From: Nageia nagi
Lineage: Eukaryota; Pinophyta
Length of the DNA stretch: 64,000 bases
Direction: 5' to 3'
Assembly: GCA_050084985.1 (NCBI GenBank)
Contig: JBITNC010000001.1
Location: forward strand, 90,644,001 to 90,708,000
The translations under genes were made by a program, and so were the position numbers. The notes under the pieces were generated by a model. The model saw nothing but the letters and a program-made list of their open reading frames with translations. It did no database searches and was not told the DNA's origin. Each line of letters starts with the position of its first letter. Position 1 is the stretch's first letter. This document shows positions 1 to 11,385 of the stretch, piece after piece.

Positions 1-437
1 ATTACAGTTTAGAAGTTGACAAAGCAGATACCAAAGTAGATACGCCTCTCCCTTGATGTTCGTGCTCTTCTCACACGAAGCTAAGTGTAGGCAGAATGAT
101 TAGGAGCCATCAGGGGGAACATGATGGTGCAAGGGTAGCCAAATGGAGGTCATGACCTCTGTTAAATCTGGCACACTAACCTACCATTTCCAAGGTCCTC
201 ACACTGCCTACGTGGAGACTTCAAGTCTTCTGCCACTGGGAAAACAAATTGACCTCAGCATTGAGGGACAACCATGGTGAGGGTTCAATGTGGAACTCGT
301 TGCATGCTACTCAAGAGCAGGTAGTGCACTCCCCTTTTTCCTCAAGGCTATAGCCCTTCAAACCATATATTTTTGTGTTTTATTTTAATGCCCATCTCTA
401 TTTGTATATTTTTTTTTAATGTGAAGAATACATATAT
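1..437. other. Unassigned non-coding, possibly an LTR or 3' end of an unidentified retroelement
   Basis: No credible reading frame was seen. A purine-rich run followed by a dinucleotide TG near 112-125 and a stretch near 340-360 ('cctcaaggctatagccc') resemble plant LTR and polypurine-tract sequence, but no partner LTR is present in the window, so the family cannot be named. Confidence 0.3.
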
Positions 438-918
438 TGCAACAAGGAATTAGGCCTACTCTAATTCTCAAGGTCCAAGACTAGGAAACTCAATCATTCA
501 ACATAACACCATTCACACAAGATAACACAAATATAATATGGTTCCTCCCTCCTTGGGAGTACATCCACAACTAGTTCTCTATTCTCAATCTATGCACCTC
601 TTACTACAATTCTCTTTCTCTCCTACACAAACTAGTAGAGTAATCTTACTCCAAAACTTAGTTGTGTTACAAGAGGAGAGGCCCTCTATTTATAGCTTGA
701 GAGCACCTCCCTAACCTCCCTTTAACCCAAGGGTAAAGTTAGGGTTACAATAAATGTATGACCTAACTTTAACTTACCAACTAACCCCATGGTAAGGTCA
801 AAGTCTACATTAATAAAGAATTCAATTAATCCCTTAAGGTATCTACATATCCTTTAAGTGATTAATTGAATTTACAAGGAGTTTAGATATTCACAATATT
901 TCATTACAAATTCTAACA
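438..918 (-). repeat. LTR of copia family B, reverse orientation (probable solo LTR)
   Basis: Read on the minus strand this begins TGTTAGAATTTG at 918 and runs through the same sequence as the two LTRs of element B, including the segment TATAAATAGAGG, to about 438. Length is about 481 bp against 478-479 bp for the B LTRs. No B internal sequence adjoins it on the minus strand. The 437 end has drifted from the B consensus and a clean target duplication was not found (CAAAT on the 918 side has no exact partner), so it may have been truncated or may have inserted with a deletion. Confidence 0.8.
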
Positions 919-921
919 CAA

Positions 922-1182
922 ATTCATTTATCTCAAATTTCTTCAGATAATTAATCAGCTATTGCTTTGGCAAAGAATCTTATTTTTCATAAGAGAATAA
1001 AGCATGTAGAAATCCAAGCCCACTTCATCAGAGAAAAAGTTTTGGATGGTCTTTTACACTTGCAGTATTTTCCATTAATCCTAAACTTTGCTGATCTGTT
1101 CACCAATCCCCTTCTTGAAGTTCAGTTCTATAAGCTCAGAGCTTCTATTAGGCTGGTGAAGTTGCCTTCAAAGAAGGAGTAA
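922..1182 (+). pseudogene. C-terminal RNase H fragment of copia pol (element C)
   Basis: This is the tail of a copia polyprotein. The frame carries the block SSDN*SAIALAKN, then the conserved HVEIQAHFIREKVLDG and a final ADLFTNPL motif (usual form ADLFTKPL), ending with LVKLPSKKE and a stop at 1180-1182. These features match the RNase H C-terminus of element B residue by residue over most of the length. A TAA stop stands in place of a Gln codon near 950. The upstream part of RNase H, the RT and all else are absent, so the fragment cannot be functional. Confidence 0.85.
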
Positions 1183-2119
1183 AGGTTGAATTCTTAGTGA
1201 ATCTATTGTACCTTTTCCTTTAAAAAAATTTATTGAGAACTTTGTGTTTAGTTTGTACACTTTGCAAATCCAAGCACATTATATCAGGGAGCAAAGTTCT
1301 TGATGATACAACTGTAACTCTATTCATCTAACTTTGTTTCTCCTAATTTATTCACTAGATCACTTTAAAAATTTTGTTATGCACACTTTGAAAGTTTCTT
1401 ATGGTTAGTAAAGTTATCCTTAAGGGGGAGTTAAGTGTTGAATTCATATTTTTGATGATAACTTCATCCTTAGAAGGATATTTTGTTGTATAGTATTGAT
1501 CTAAATGTACACCTTTGTGATTAGTTCGCTCTATGTGAGGAACTCATGGTACATTTTTTATTCTACTTTCACTATGTGAGGAATAAATATGTGTTTGCTA
1601 GCATTGTTTGTTATCCATATGTGAGTAGTTGATATATGCATATGTTCTTTTTATTTGATAGATCAACACATGTTTCTAATTTACAACAAATGACTATAAG
1701 TATTGGCTTGGCATCTTTGTGATGGATTATAGTACATCATTTATCCATTTATGGATGGCATTTCTTATTTCATTTATCTTGTGGTTGATATAAATGTTTA
1801 TATGATGCATCTAACTAATCTTATTTACAAGCTTCTTATAGCTCACAGGTTTCATCTTGAGAATGCAAGTTACTTTATACAGCTCATGGAGGCTCACATG
1901 TCAACTGAGTGTTAATCAACTATATTTATAGTGAAACTAGTTATGGTTAATAATTGTATTGTAAATCATTTTGTCAAATGGTATTGTAATGAATCTCAAA
2001 CTAAGATCTTGCTTATTTCTCAATGATATAAAAGTTCTCATCTCTACTTGTATCTTTTTGAAGGAGAACTTTCTCTCTCTTTTCTCTAAGCTCTATCCCA
2101 ATATTACATTAAGGAGGAG
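1183..2119 (+). other. 3' untranslated region and polypurine tract of element C
   Basis: No frame is coding. A purine run at 1421-1432 follows the old pol end as in element B, and a second, at 2111-2119 (AAGGAGGAG), immediately precedes the 3' LTR and is the likely plus-strand primer. The open frame at 1971-2177 crosses the LTR boundary and is chance. Confidence 0.65.
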
Positions 2120-2605
2120 TGTTAGAATTTGTAATGTAATAATGTGTAATATTTATCTTCAATGTAAATTCACTTAATGCTTAAAGTATCTTTAGATATT
2201 TTAAAGCATTAAAGGAATAAATATAGAAAAATCTTTAACCTTACCCTTAGGTAAAAGGGAGGTTAAAGAGTGGGTTTAAAAATAGAAAAAAATATTTAAC
2301 CTTACCCTTGGATAAAACGAAGGTTAAAGAGTAGGTTTCATATTATAAATAGAGGTGTACCCCTCTCTCTTTGTAATTAGTTTTGAAGTAGAGTTATGCT
2401 ATAGGTTTAAGGTTTTGGAAAGAGAGAGGAGAAATTTTGTAAGAGAGGTCCTTGAGAATAAAATCTTAGTTGGTGGATGTACTCCCAAGGAGGGAGGAAC
2501 TAATTTAATTCTTGTGTTATTTATGATATTGGCTTGTGTTGTTGTTCTATGTTATTGATGTTGTAAGTGCCTTCTTGAGATCTTGGTAAGCTAGAGGTTA
2601 TTCGG
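2120..2605 (+). repeat. 3' LTR of element C (diverged)
   Basis: It starts TGTTAGAATTTGTAATG directly after the polypurine tract, has a B-like promoter segment near 2343-2352 (TATAAATAGAGG) and the B-like stretch 'gtactcccaaggagggaggaac' at about 2479-2500. The right end is not sharp, so 2605 is approximate. Two near-duplicate blocks of about 70 bp ('aaccttacccttagg...ggttaaagag' type) at 2225-2335 are an internal tandem duplication not seen in B. Confidence 0.7.
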
Positions 2606-3987
2606 AAAGGGTAAACTTCTTCACATATAAATAAGATAACTTTATCCAAGCATAAATAAAAGACACATCATTTTTACATGAAGAACCTCCATGAGGAAAA
2701 ATAATGGATAAATCTTCCCAAAGCTTTCATTAATGATAAAATGAAGTTACATTATATATCATGCTTCTTACATTGTAATTTCATGATGTAGCCAAAGTTT
2801 ACAATCCCATTTCATGTAACAAAATAAAATGTGCATATGGTATTCTTAAGTACTCATTATGTTTCTAGGTATGTTATAAAGTTTTTATAATCATTTCAAC
2901 CTCTCTAATGACATGCTTATCATGAACTCATGCCATGATCAATAATCATGCTTATTGAAAGCATTTAAGATTCTTGTGTCTAGAATAATAAAACACATAA
3001 TACTTTTCTCTCATCTTCTCCAAATAAAGATCATTTCCTCTCATATCAACTATTTAATTATTTGCAAAATTATAGTGCAACATTTCTAATGTTTATCACA
3101 TCTACATGTTAGCATAAATGAAAATATTACAAATAATATGTCAATATCAAGATTAAACTTTCTAACACATTCAATAAGAGATAGCGAAGAAACTTATTGA
3201 ATTACCTATTCAATCCAAGCTTACTTATCCATTTATTTCATTTTAAAATAGAAATAAAAACTAAAAAAATAAACTCACTATCTACACTTGTAAAATACGA
3301 ATGCTTCCTTATTAAATTTGCAACCAATGTAATTACTTTGAAATAAATTCTAATAAAAGGTCAAGTAAAGTCAACATTTAGTGTGCTTTAAATTTATTTA
3401 TTGGTAGGACATATCAAGAGTTTTTAAATATCATCAATATAAGGGTGGGAGTGGAACTTGGGACCTTCCATGTGGGTGCCTTCAAACCTCACTTTCTCCC
3501 AACTCCCTTAGCAAGAGGTGATACAGACCATATATTTATTTCGAAGTAATTTTTAACAAAAAATGTTCTCTTACTAAATATGCAACCAATAAACTGATTT
3601 AGAAATAAATTTAAATTAATATTATTCTCAAAGCTTGTACATTCATTTCCAATAAGTTTACTTTCATTTTTTTTTAAAACAAGACAAAATAAAATAATTT
3701 CCTACTAAGCTTTGTCACTAGCCTACTCAAATTTATTGAGTATTCACTTAATAAAATTTATCCTTAGATAGAAGAATAATGTGAAGGATTTTGGTTGACT
3801 GAAAACTCTTTCACATCTATTGTAGGGTGCTACCAACCATAGTTATTAAAAATGACAACAAAATCTAAGAGAAACAAATTATTAAGCTTAGGTATTTGAG
3901 TTTTTTTATCTTTAAGCTTAATTTGAAATAGTTTAATATGATCCCTAGTAAGGGAAGGATAGACACGTGAATAGTTTATCCAAACTT
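2606..3987. other. AT-rich intergenic DNA without recognisable genes
   Basis: About 1.4 kb with no frame of interest. The only distinctive stretch is a GC-richer block at about 3445-3535 ('gtgggagtggaacttgggacc'), which looks like a scrap of another repeat family but could not be placed. Confidence 0.5.
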
Positions 3988-3992
3988 GGAAG
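3988..3992. repeat. Left target-site duplication of element B (GGAAG)
   Basis: GGAAG immediately precedes the 5' LTR start TGTTAG at 3993. The same five bases follow the 3' LTR end at 29817-29821. A 5-bp duplication is normal for copia integration. Confidence 0.8.
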
Positions 3993-4217
3993 TGTTAGAA
4001 TTTTTAATGAAATATTGTGAATATCTAAACTCCTTGTAAATTCAATTAATCACTTAAAGGATATGTAGATACTTTAAGAGATTAATTGAATTCTTTGTTA
4101 TGTGTGGACTTTGACCTTACCATGGGGTTAGTTGGTAGGTTAAAGTTAGGTCATACATTTATTGTAACCCCAACCTTACCCTTGGGTTAAAGGGAGGTTA
4201 GGGAGGTGATCTCAAGC

Positions 4218-4225
4218 TATAAATA
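4218..4225 (+). promoter_or_regulatory. TATA box of the element B 5' LTR
   Basis: TATAAATA stands in the middle of the LTR and is conserved in the 3' LTR (29563-29570), the reverse LTR at 438-918 and element C. Plant RNA polymerase II starts roughly 25-35 bp downstream of such a box, so initiation would be expected near 4245-4255, exactly where element A is inserted. The promoter is therefore cut off from its own transcript. Confidence 0.6.
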
Positions 4226-4238
4226 GAGGTCCTCTCCT

Positions 4239-4243
4239 CTTGT
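4239..4243. repeat. Left target-site duplication of element A (CTTGT)
   Basis: CTTGT before the 5' LTR of A (4244) matches CTTGT after its 3' LTR (13606-13610). The uninterrupted LTR at 29338-29816 has a single CTTGT at this place, proving the insertion. Confidence 0.95.
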
Positions 4244-6247
4244 TGTTGAGCATGTGTGATTGTCATTGTTGTCAACACGTGGTTTTGGTAAAGACCGAGT
4301 TTCGAAGGTGATGAGGTCAGCAAGGAGAATTGAAAAGCCAGGGTTAGTAAATAAAGCATTCCAGAAGAGATGATGTCAGCGATTTTGGGCCTTAACCCAA
4401 AACTGGAGCCCGGAAGTGATGAGGTCAGCAAGGAGTGATCAAATAGCCGACGCCAGTGAGTAAAACATTTCGGAGGGAAGAGATGACGTCACGGGAAGAA
4501 CGATGTTCACATTTTTGAATGAAATCGGTTCCGAAGATGATGAGGTCAGCAAGGGGTGATTAAAAAGGCCAGAGTCAGTAGATTAAGCATTCTGAAATGA
4601 AATGATAAAAGCTCAGTTATGGAAAAAATTAGGTTCCAGAGAAAGTGAGTAGAGCATTTCGGAAGCATGAAGATGACATCACGGGGAGAACAACATTCAC
4701 ATTTTTGAATGAAACCGAGTCCCAGAGATGATGAGGTCAGTAAGGAGTAATCAAATAACCAAATCCAGTGAGTAAAACATTCTAGAATGTAGAGATGAGA
4801 ATAGCAAAGAGAGATCAAATAGTCGGAGCCAGTAAATAGAATATCTCGAAAGCGATAAGGACAGCAAGAAGTCAGATCATAGTTTGTTGAGCATGTGTGA
4901 TTGTCATTATTGTCAACACATGGTTTTGGTTGTCTTCACGTAGTAGTATGGCAGTAGTATGATGGTCCATTTACAGTCCTATTTGCCCCTTTCTGAAACC
5001 CCCTTAAGGAGACATCTTTAAGTTTCTTTTTTCTAGAAATGACATCAGCACGGACATCGTAGGAAGCATTTTACTCTACTTCTGGAGTCCAGAGAAGATG
5101 ACATTAACAGTTGGTGTTGAAAAGTCTGAAAGGCCACGCAGATACCTTGGAACTCTCTTCTGGAGTTCGGAGATGTTGACATCATGGTGTATACAATAAA
5201 CATCTGGTAAGCTAGTCAATCTCTAGGCTATAGAAAGAGACTCCGAACATCACGGGAAGTGTTTTACTCTACTTCCAGAGTCCAGAGAAGATGACATTAG
5301 CAGTTGGTGTTGAAAAGTTCGAAAGGCCACACAGATACCTTGGAACTCTCTTTCGAAGTTCAGAGATGATGACATCATGGTGTATACAATAAACGTCCGA
5401 TAAGCTAGTCAATCTCTAGGCTATAGAAAGAGACTTCGGAACTAAATAATCAGATACTATCAAATCTTCGAAATCAGTGGAGAAAGAGCTATACTTGTCT
5501 AAACAACTCTGTTTGAGCAATAGGAGCGTTCATCAGTTACAGTAGTTGCAGTCTCAGATAGTGAACTCTCTTTAGTGCAGGAGCAATTAAAAATAAAGAT
5601 TTCTTTTCAGTTTATTTTTGATAACGTGTCATGATAGGAACAGTTTCTTGGGGTTTTCTTGATGTGTAATGGCTTTGGATGTGAAGAGTGGATGGTAGAT
5701 TGAGTGAAAACTGGCGAGTAGAGAAGTGTGGTAGAAGAGGAATAGTGTGGAAGAGGGGAGTATCAGGAGTATGTGAAGTGAACAAACAAATATGTAGATA
5801 GTATAGTGATTACTTAACTGTGTTACTTTGGAGCTATGTGCAGAGATCAAACAATGAGCATTAGAGCTAGACCATTAAGGGTCTTCTAGAACTGTATTCT
5901 TTCCTCTTTTTGAATGTTGTATCAAGTGGGTGCTTGAGAGCTAGAATTGGTGTTCCAAGCAGTAGGTGCTGCTATTTTAAAGTGGTAGTTGGTGCTACCC
6001 TTCACAGTTGGTGCTGTGAATCTGTAAGCTTTCTTTAATGACTAGATTTGGATTGGAATCCAAGTAGTCATTTTCAGGGATGTAGCCAATCTGGTGAACC
6101 TCGTTATATCTGGTGTTGTGTGATGTACTTGGTGTGCTTGCTCAATTTTCTCTGGCTTTTAATCTATCTTTATTTAAGAAGGTTAAATTGATTATTTTTT
6201 TGATACACTGATTCACCCCCCCTCTTAGTGTTACTCGAAGTCCAACA
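4244..6247 (+). repeat. 5' LTR of element A
   Basis: Bounded by TGTTGAG and CCAACA, followed two bases later by the primer site. It is built of degenerate internal repeats: a unit containing 'gatgatgaggtcagcaagg' recurs at about 4300, 4410, 4535 and 4725, and a roughly 185-bp block containing 'gttggtgttgaaaagt' recurs at about 5085-5270 and 5271-5450. Minus-strand open frames here (4198-4431, 4546-4818, 5629-5850) are by-products of these repeats. Confidence 0.9.
4484..4491 (+). promoter_or_regulatory. Palindromic bZIP-type site TGACGTCA in the A LTR
   Basis: TGACGTCA is the core recognised by bZIP factors such as TGA/ASF-1 and CREB types. The same site is intact in the solo LTR (38851-38858) but reads TGATGTCA in the 3' LTR of A, the change expected from deamination of the central CpG. 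Other TGACATCA variants recur in these LTRs. Use as a promoter element is an inference from conservation. Confidence 0.4.
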
Positions 6248-6249
6248 AT

Positions 6250-6261
6250 TGGTATCAGAGC
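6250..6261 (+). other. Primer binding site of element A (initiator tRNA-Met type)
   Basis: TGGTATCAGAGC begins two bases after the 5' LTR and is complementary to the 3' end of plant initiator methionine tRNA, the usual primer for copia elements. Confidence 0.9.
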
Positions 6262-6311
6262 CAAGTTCCTACTTAGGCTATAACAGCTAAGGAGATCCTG
6301 GTAGTGGCACT

Positions 6312-8290
6312 ATGGTAAGCGGAGAAGGTTTCTCATCTAACAAGGCACCTCTCTTTGATGGAACCAATTATGTTTTTTGGAAAATTCGAATGAAGAATTA
6401 TCTCAGTGCATTGGGTTTTGGTACTTGGGATGCTGTTAAAAGAGGTTACACTCCTCCCCCTACAGGTCCATCAGATGAAGCAGAAAGAAAGGCATTTGAA
6501 TGTGATGCAAAAGCAAGAAATGCTCTAATGTGTGGTCTTGTGGACAGTGAACTGGTGAAAGTTATGGCATGCAAATCTGCAAAAGAAATATGGAATAAGT
6601 TGAAGAGCATTCACGAAGGAGATGATAAAGTCAAGGAAGCAAAACTCCAAACTCATAGAGCTCAATTCGAAGTTCTAAAGATGAATGAAGATGAAACCAT
6701 TGAAGCATACATGTTGAGAGTAAATGAAATTACTAATGCAATCAGAGGTCTTGGGGAAGAAATTGAAGATCATGTCATCGTGAAAAAGGTACTATGATCT
6801 CTCACATCTCACTTTGATTCAAAGGTGTCTGCTATTGAAGAAGCAAAAAATTTGAAAACTTTCAGCATGGATGAAATGCATGGATCGCTGACCGCTTATG
6901 AAATGAGGATCGAAAAAACAAAACATTCAGAAAAGGAAGCAACATTTAAAGCCAATAATAGTACCAAAGCCAAAATAGATTCTAACGATGAGGAATAATC
7001 TGATGGAGCAGAAGCAAATTTTGTTAGAAAGCTAAAAAGGGGAAAAGGTAAATATAAAGGCAAGTTGTTGTTTAAATGTTTTAACTGTGGTGGTATTGGT
7101 CATTTCATTTCAAAATGTCCATATAGAAAAATTGATAAAGATGATCAAGAATCATATTTTGAGAAAAACCACAAAATGAAATCTCATGCTCGAAATAGAA
7201 GGTCAAATAGATAGAGCTTCATATCTAGAAATGAAGGCTCCACTGATGATGATTCCAGTAATGAATCAGAAAAAGAATACAATGAAGCATTGTTTATGGC
7301 ATTTGAAGAGAAACTGAATGAAGATAATTAAAATGACCAAGAACATAAAAAAGAAGAGACAGATGAAGAAAATGACTGTGAGATTGAGGTTGATTTTGAA
7401 GAAGAACTAATAACAACATTGAATGAACTGGATAAAGAAATAAAGAAAAATAAGAAACTCTCAAAAAGGTTTGATGATGCAAGTAATATTATAGAAAACT
7501 TAAAAATAGAAGTGGAAGAATCTAAGAGGATAAATGAGAGTTTGGAGGAATAGCTTCTTGTGAAATTTAAAAATTGCAGTAAGCTTGAAGAAGAAATAAC
7601 TGGGCTACGTATGCAACTAGAGGAAGTCACCAAGAAAATCAGCTCTTTTGAATATCTAGAAGAAAGGTCGACTAAACTCAACGAAATCATTAATAGTCAA
7701 AGAATGTTTTCTGATAAATATGGTCTAGGATATGAACAAGGACAATCTTCCAATGACATAAAAAGGGAAAACATAAAAGAAACCAAGAAGAAGGAAGATA
7801 GCTCAGGACTGGAGGATGATGGCTTCACTCAAGTGCATTCCAGAAGAAGACCCTATGCAGGACCAAGAAGTACTCAACAATATAATAGCTACATCCATCC
7901 CTTCAATGGATACTGTTTCAAATGCAATGTGTATGGACACAAAATTTCTAAATGTAAGTATAATATCACTCCAAGAACCTTTGTTACTAGGAATGCATTC
8001 GGCCCACTAATGGAGTATCCAGTTGAGTGTTACAACTGTCATGAATATGGACATATTGCCAGATTCTATAGAAATAATCATGGCATGAGGTTCTTTCCAC
8101 CGAGACAATTTCCTTCCATAAGACAGAATAAACAGTTTCAGAGCAGTCATCCATAGGAAGAAGAAAAGTATAATAAAAAATAAGAAGCTGAAATAAAAGT
8201 AAAACAAGTCTAGAAAGAAAAGGGGAAACTCAGAGAGGATAAAGAGTCTTTAATCATTCAAAAAGCATTAAAAGCTCAAGACAAACCATC
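6312..8290 (+). pseudogene. gag: gag of element A, interrupted by in-frame stops
   Basis: Encodes the capsid part of the polyprotein. The ATG at 6312 begins MVSGEGFSSNKAPLFDGTNY, followed by the WKIRM block of copia gag. The same frame continues past stops at 6795-6797, about 6996, 7212, 7329 and 7551 to the protease. Three zinc-knuckle motifs of the form CX2CX4HX4C are visible at 7077-7118, 7914-7955 and 8028-8069; in the last one the final Cys is Tyr. The stretch from about 7260 to 7700 is rich in Glu, Lys and Leu and reads as a coiled coil. The size (about 660 codons) and multiple knuckles fit SIRE-type gag. The stops fit single transitions, so this copy makes no full Gag. Confidence 0.88.
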
Positions 8291-9248
8291 ACCATGGATA
8301 TTAGACAGCGGATGCTCAAGTCACATGATAGGTGACAAGAAGAAATTTCAAAAACTACAGGAATATGAAGGTGGGTCAGTAAGATTTGGAAACAATGATG
8401 ACGCACAGATTACTGGCAAAGGGACAGTCAAAATAAATGATGACAACATCAGATATGAAGAGGTATTATTTGTTGTGGGACTAAAGCACAATTTGTTGAG
8501 CATCAGTCAAATATGTGACAAAGGAAATGATGTAATTTTCAAAAAGCATGGCTGTGAGATCCGAAGGGCAAATAGTGGTAGACTTGTAGCAGTTGGTACA
8601 AGAACCTGTGGTAATTTATACACCTTATTAGATATTTCAGAGGGATCATGTCTTCTAGGCAAGGAGAGTGATGATTGGCTATGGCATAAGAGATTGGGAC
8701 ACATCTATTTTAAAAACTTGATGAACATTTGCTCAAAAAGAGCAGTAAGAGATATGCCCAATATTAGCAAACCAGCAAATGATATTTGTGATTCATGCCA
8801 AAGGGGAAAACAAACTCGAGCAAAGTTCAAAGTGAAAGAATATCACACAAGCAGACCATTGGAAATCATACACACCGACCTATGCGGACCAATGAGAACA
8901 CAAAGCATCAATGGAGATAAGTATTTTATTCTGTTCATAGATGATTATTCAAGAATGACTTGGGTGCAATTTTTGAAACATAAATCTGAAGCTTTTGAAA
9001 TGTTCAAAGCATTTAAAAATCAAGTAGAAAATCAGATAGAGAGGAGAATTAAATGTCTTCACTTAGAAAGAGGAGGTGAGTTCACTTCTGATGAGTTTTC
9101 TGAGTTTTGCATACAACACGGAATTAAAAGACAATTCTCTGCAGCAAGAACTCCACAACAAAATGGAGTAGTTGAAAGAAAAAATAGAGTAGTACAAGAA
9201 ATGGCTCGAACCATGCTGATAGAAAGCAAGGTTGCTGATAGGTTCTAG
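8291..9248 (+). pseudogene. pol: Protease and integrase region of element A pol
   Basis: The aspartic protease active site DSGCSSHM starts at 8304. The integrase zinc-binding part follows (WLWHKRLGH near 8677-8703, then CDSCQRGK near 8790-8815). The catalytic core shows HTDLCGP with the first Asp at 8877, the expected second Asp replaced by Glu at 9066 (context LERGGEF), and the third residue Glu at 9174 in NGVVERKN. The frame is open from 8325 to a TAG at 9246-9248 that replaces a Trp codon of the conserved RFWKE motif, and resumes in the same frame. The Asp-to-Glu change at the second catalytic position would probably disable strand transfer in its own right. Confidence 0.88.
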
Positions 9249-10670
9249 AAAGAAGTAGTGCATACTGCAGTGCATATTCAAAATAGATGTATGATGCGAC
9301 CACATGAGGACAGAACACCATATGAATTATGGTTTGGAAGAAAAGCTACAGTGAGGCACTTCAAGATCTTTGGCAGTAAATGCTATATCAAGAGAATAGA
9401 AGAAAATTTAGGAAATTTTGAGGATAGATCTAATGAAGGTATCTTTCTTGGTTACTCTTCGAAGAGCAAAGCATACAGGTGTTACAATAAAAGGATAAAA
9501 ACAATCGTTGATAGTGCTAATGTTCGTGTTGATGAGCAAAGAGATCTTCCCAAGAGAAATGATGATGATGATCTTCCTACCTATCAAGATTCAATTGAAG
9601 AAGACAAAAAGAATAAAAACAAATCTAAGCCTCCTGTACAACAATCACAAGTAAAGAAACCAAAAGATTCAAATTTGCCAAGTAACCCAAATAGTGTTTC
9701 AGAAAATGAGGCGAAAGAAGATGAAAATTCAAAAACTCCACCAAATAGATGGCACAAGGATCATCCACAAGAGCAAATCATCGGTGAGTTTCATACAGGC
9801 ATCCAAACTCGCAAAGGGGTTTCACGCACCTATTCTCTCCTATCCAATATAGAGCCTAAAAATGTCTCAGAAGCTAGCCAAGATGAAAGCTGGATGAAAG
9901 CAATGGAGGAAGAACTCACTCAAATTGAAAAGAATGAAACATGGGAACTCGTTCCTAGACCAGCCAACAAAAATGTGATTGGCACAAAGTGGTTTTTTCG
10001 CAATAAGTTGAATGAAGATGGGATAGTGGTTCGAAATAAAGCTAGACTTGTCTGCAAGGGATATGCTCAAGTTGAAGGAATTGATTTTGAAGAAACTTTT
10101 GCACCTGTGGCCAGATTAGAAGCTATTCGCATGTTTTTAGCTTTTGCAGTGTATAAAGACTTTACAGTTTTTCAAATGGATGTAAAATTAGCCTTTCTAA
10201 ATGGCAAAATTAAGGAAGAAGTCTATATTGAACAGCCAGATGGTTTCCAATTGGGAGAGAATCCTAATCTAGTATGCAAACTAAAGAAGGCTCTGTATGG
10301 TTTAAAATAGGCACCTCGAGCATGGTACTCCAGACTTGATACATATCTTCAGTAGCAAGGCTTTAGAAAAGGAATGGTGGATAGCAATTTATACATTAAA
10401 TCAAAAAAGGAAAATCAGCTAATTGTTGTTATCTATGTAGATGATATAATTTTTGGAGGAAGCAAGAATGAGCTATGTAAAAATCTTGCTGACAACATGC
10501 AAATAGAATTTGAGATGTCTATGATAGGTGAGCTTGCATTTTTTCTTGGCTTACAAATCAATCAGTTGAAGAATGGCATGTTCATTTCTCAAACCAAGTA
10601 TGTTAAGGAGATGCTGAAAAGTTTACCATGGAAGACTGTAAACCTATGAGCACCCCTATGACGATAGGCT
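9249..10670 (+). pseudogene. pol: Integrase C-terminus and reverse transcriptase of element A pol
   Basis: The frame runs from 9249 to a TAG at 10308-10310 and on to about 10645. It first covers the integrase C-terminal block ([28 protein letters not shown]), a variable charged linker (about 9530-9790), then the [24 protein letters not shown], the first catalytic Asp in [19 protein letters not shown] followed by the stop where Gln is normal, and the YVDD catalytic box at 10434-10445. A frameshift close to 10640 moves the sequence into the next frame (MSTPMTIGCKL onward). Copia RT copies new DNA from the element RNA in cytoplasmic virus-like particles; this copy cannot. Confidence 0.9.
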
Positions 10671-11385
10671 GCAAATTAAGCAAGGATGATAAAGCACCAA
10701 CAGTAGATCAAACACAATACAGGTCAATGATTGGAAGTTTATTATATTTGACAGCTACTAGACCGGATATTCTTCAAGCAGTATGTATGGTTGCTCGATT
10801 TCAAGCAAATCCTAAAGAAACACATGTTACTGCAGTAAAGAGAATATTCAGATATCTCAAAGGTATAGTAGAATATGTTTATGGTATCCTAGAGGAAAGG
10901 ACTTTACATTTATTGCCTTTTCAGATGCAGACTGGGCGGGATGCGTGGATGATAGGAAGAGCACCAGTGGAGGAGCATTTTATTTGGGTAATAATCTTGT
11001 TGGCTAGCACAGTAAAAAGCAAGACTCAGTATCCCTATCTACAGTAGAAGCAAAGTATATAGTAGCAACTTCTTACTGCACATAGATTCTATGGATGAAG
11101 CAGATGCTAAAAGATTTTGGTATACAGATTAACGAGCCCATATTAGTTCTTTGTGATAACACAAGTGTAATCAATATATCAAAAAATCCTATTATGCACT
11201 CACGAATAAAGCATATTGCAATCAGATATCACTTTCTAAAAGAAAGAGTGGTGCAAGGAGAAGTACAGTTGGATTTTGTTCTAACCATAGAGCAAGTAGC
11301 AGACATCTTTACAAAGCCTTTGTCCAAAGACGTCTTCGAATATCTTCGAAACAAGCTAGGAGTTGTTGTCCTTCCCAAGCATTAG
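10628..11385 (+). pseudogene. pol: RNase H region of element A pol
   Basis: After the frameshift the block IGSLLYLTATRPDI and FRYLKGIVEY is recognisable (10730-10880), then a second frameshift near 10905-10920, a TAG at 11045-11047 in a conserved STVEAKY context and a final frame from 11095. The latter holds LVLCDNTSVINISKNP, RIKHIAIRYHFLKE and the terminal ADIFTKPL motif, ending at 11383-11385. These are the standard RNase H and tail motifs of copia pol. Confidence 0.88.

Larger units (their letters stand above)
919..2605 (+). mobile_element. Element C: 3' remnant of an old Ty1/copia element related to B
   Basis: The remnant keeps the last part of RNase H (to 1182), a 3' untranslated region that can be followed along that of element B (shared blocks around 'gatggcttggcatctttgtgatgg' equivalents and the final polypurine tract), and a diverged 3' LTR from 2120. 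Everything upstream of the RNase H end is missing where the reverse LTR at 438-918 abuts. It is more diverged than the two B copies and lacks the expanded minisatellite of B, carrying only one or two degenerate units near 1490-1600. Confidence 0.75.
3993..4243 (+). repeat. 5' LTR of element B, first part
   Basis: Runs from TGTTAGAATTT to the target duplication CTTGT, where element A is inserted. It continues at 13611. Removing element A and one CTTGT restores a 478-bp LTR collinear with that at 29338-29816. Confidence 0.9.

Noticed and set aside
4198-5850. Minus-strand open frames in the A LTR
   Set aside because: They lie in LTR repeats, recur with changes in the 3' LTR (11501-13178) and show no known domain.
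10300-10320. Stop-codon reassignment or readthrough suggested by recurrent TAG in YGLK*AP
   Set aside because: Frameshifts and many other stops are present in the same elements, and transition decay explains the pattern without a changed code.
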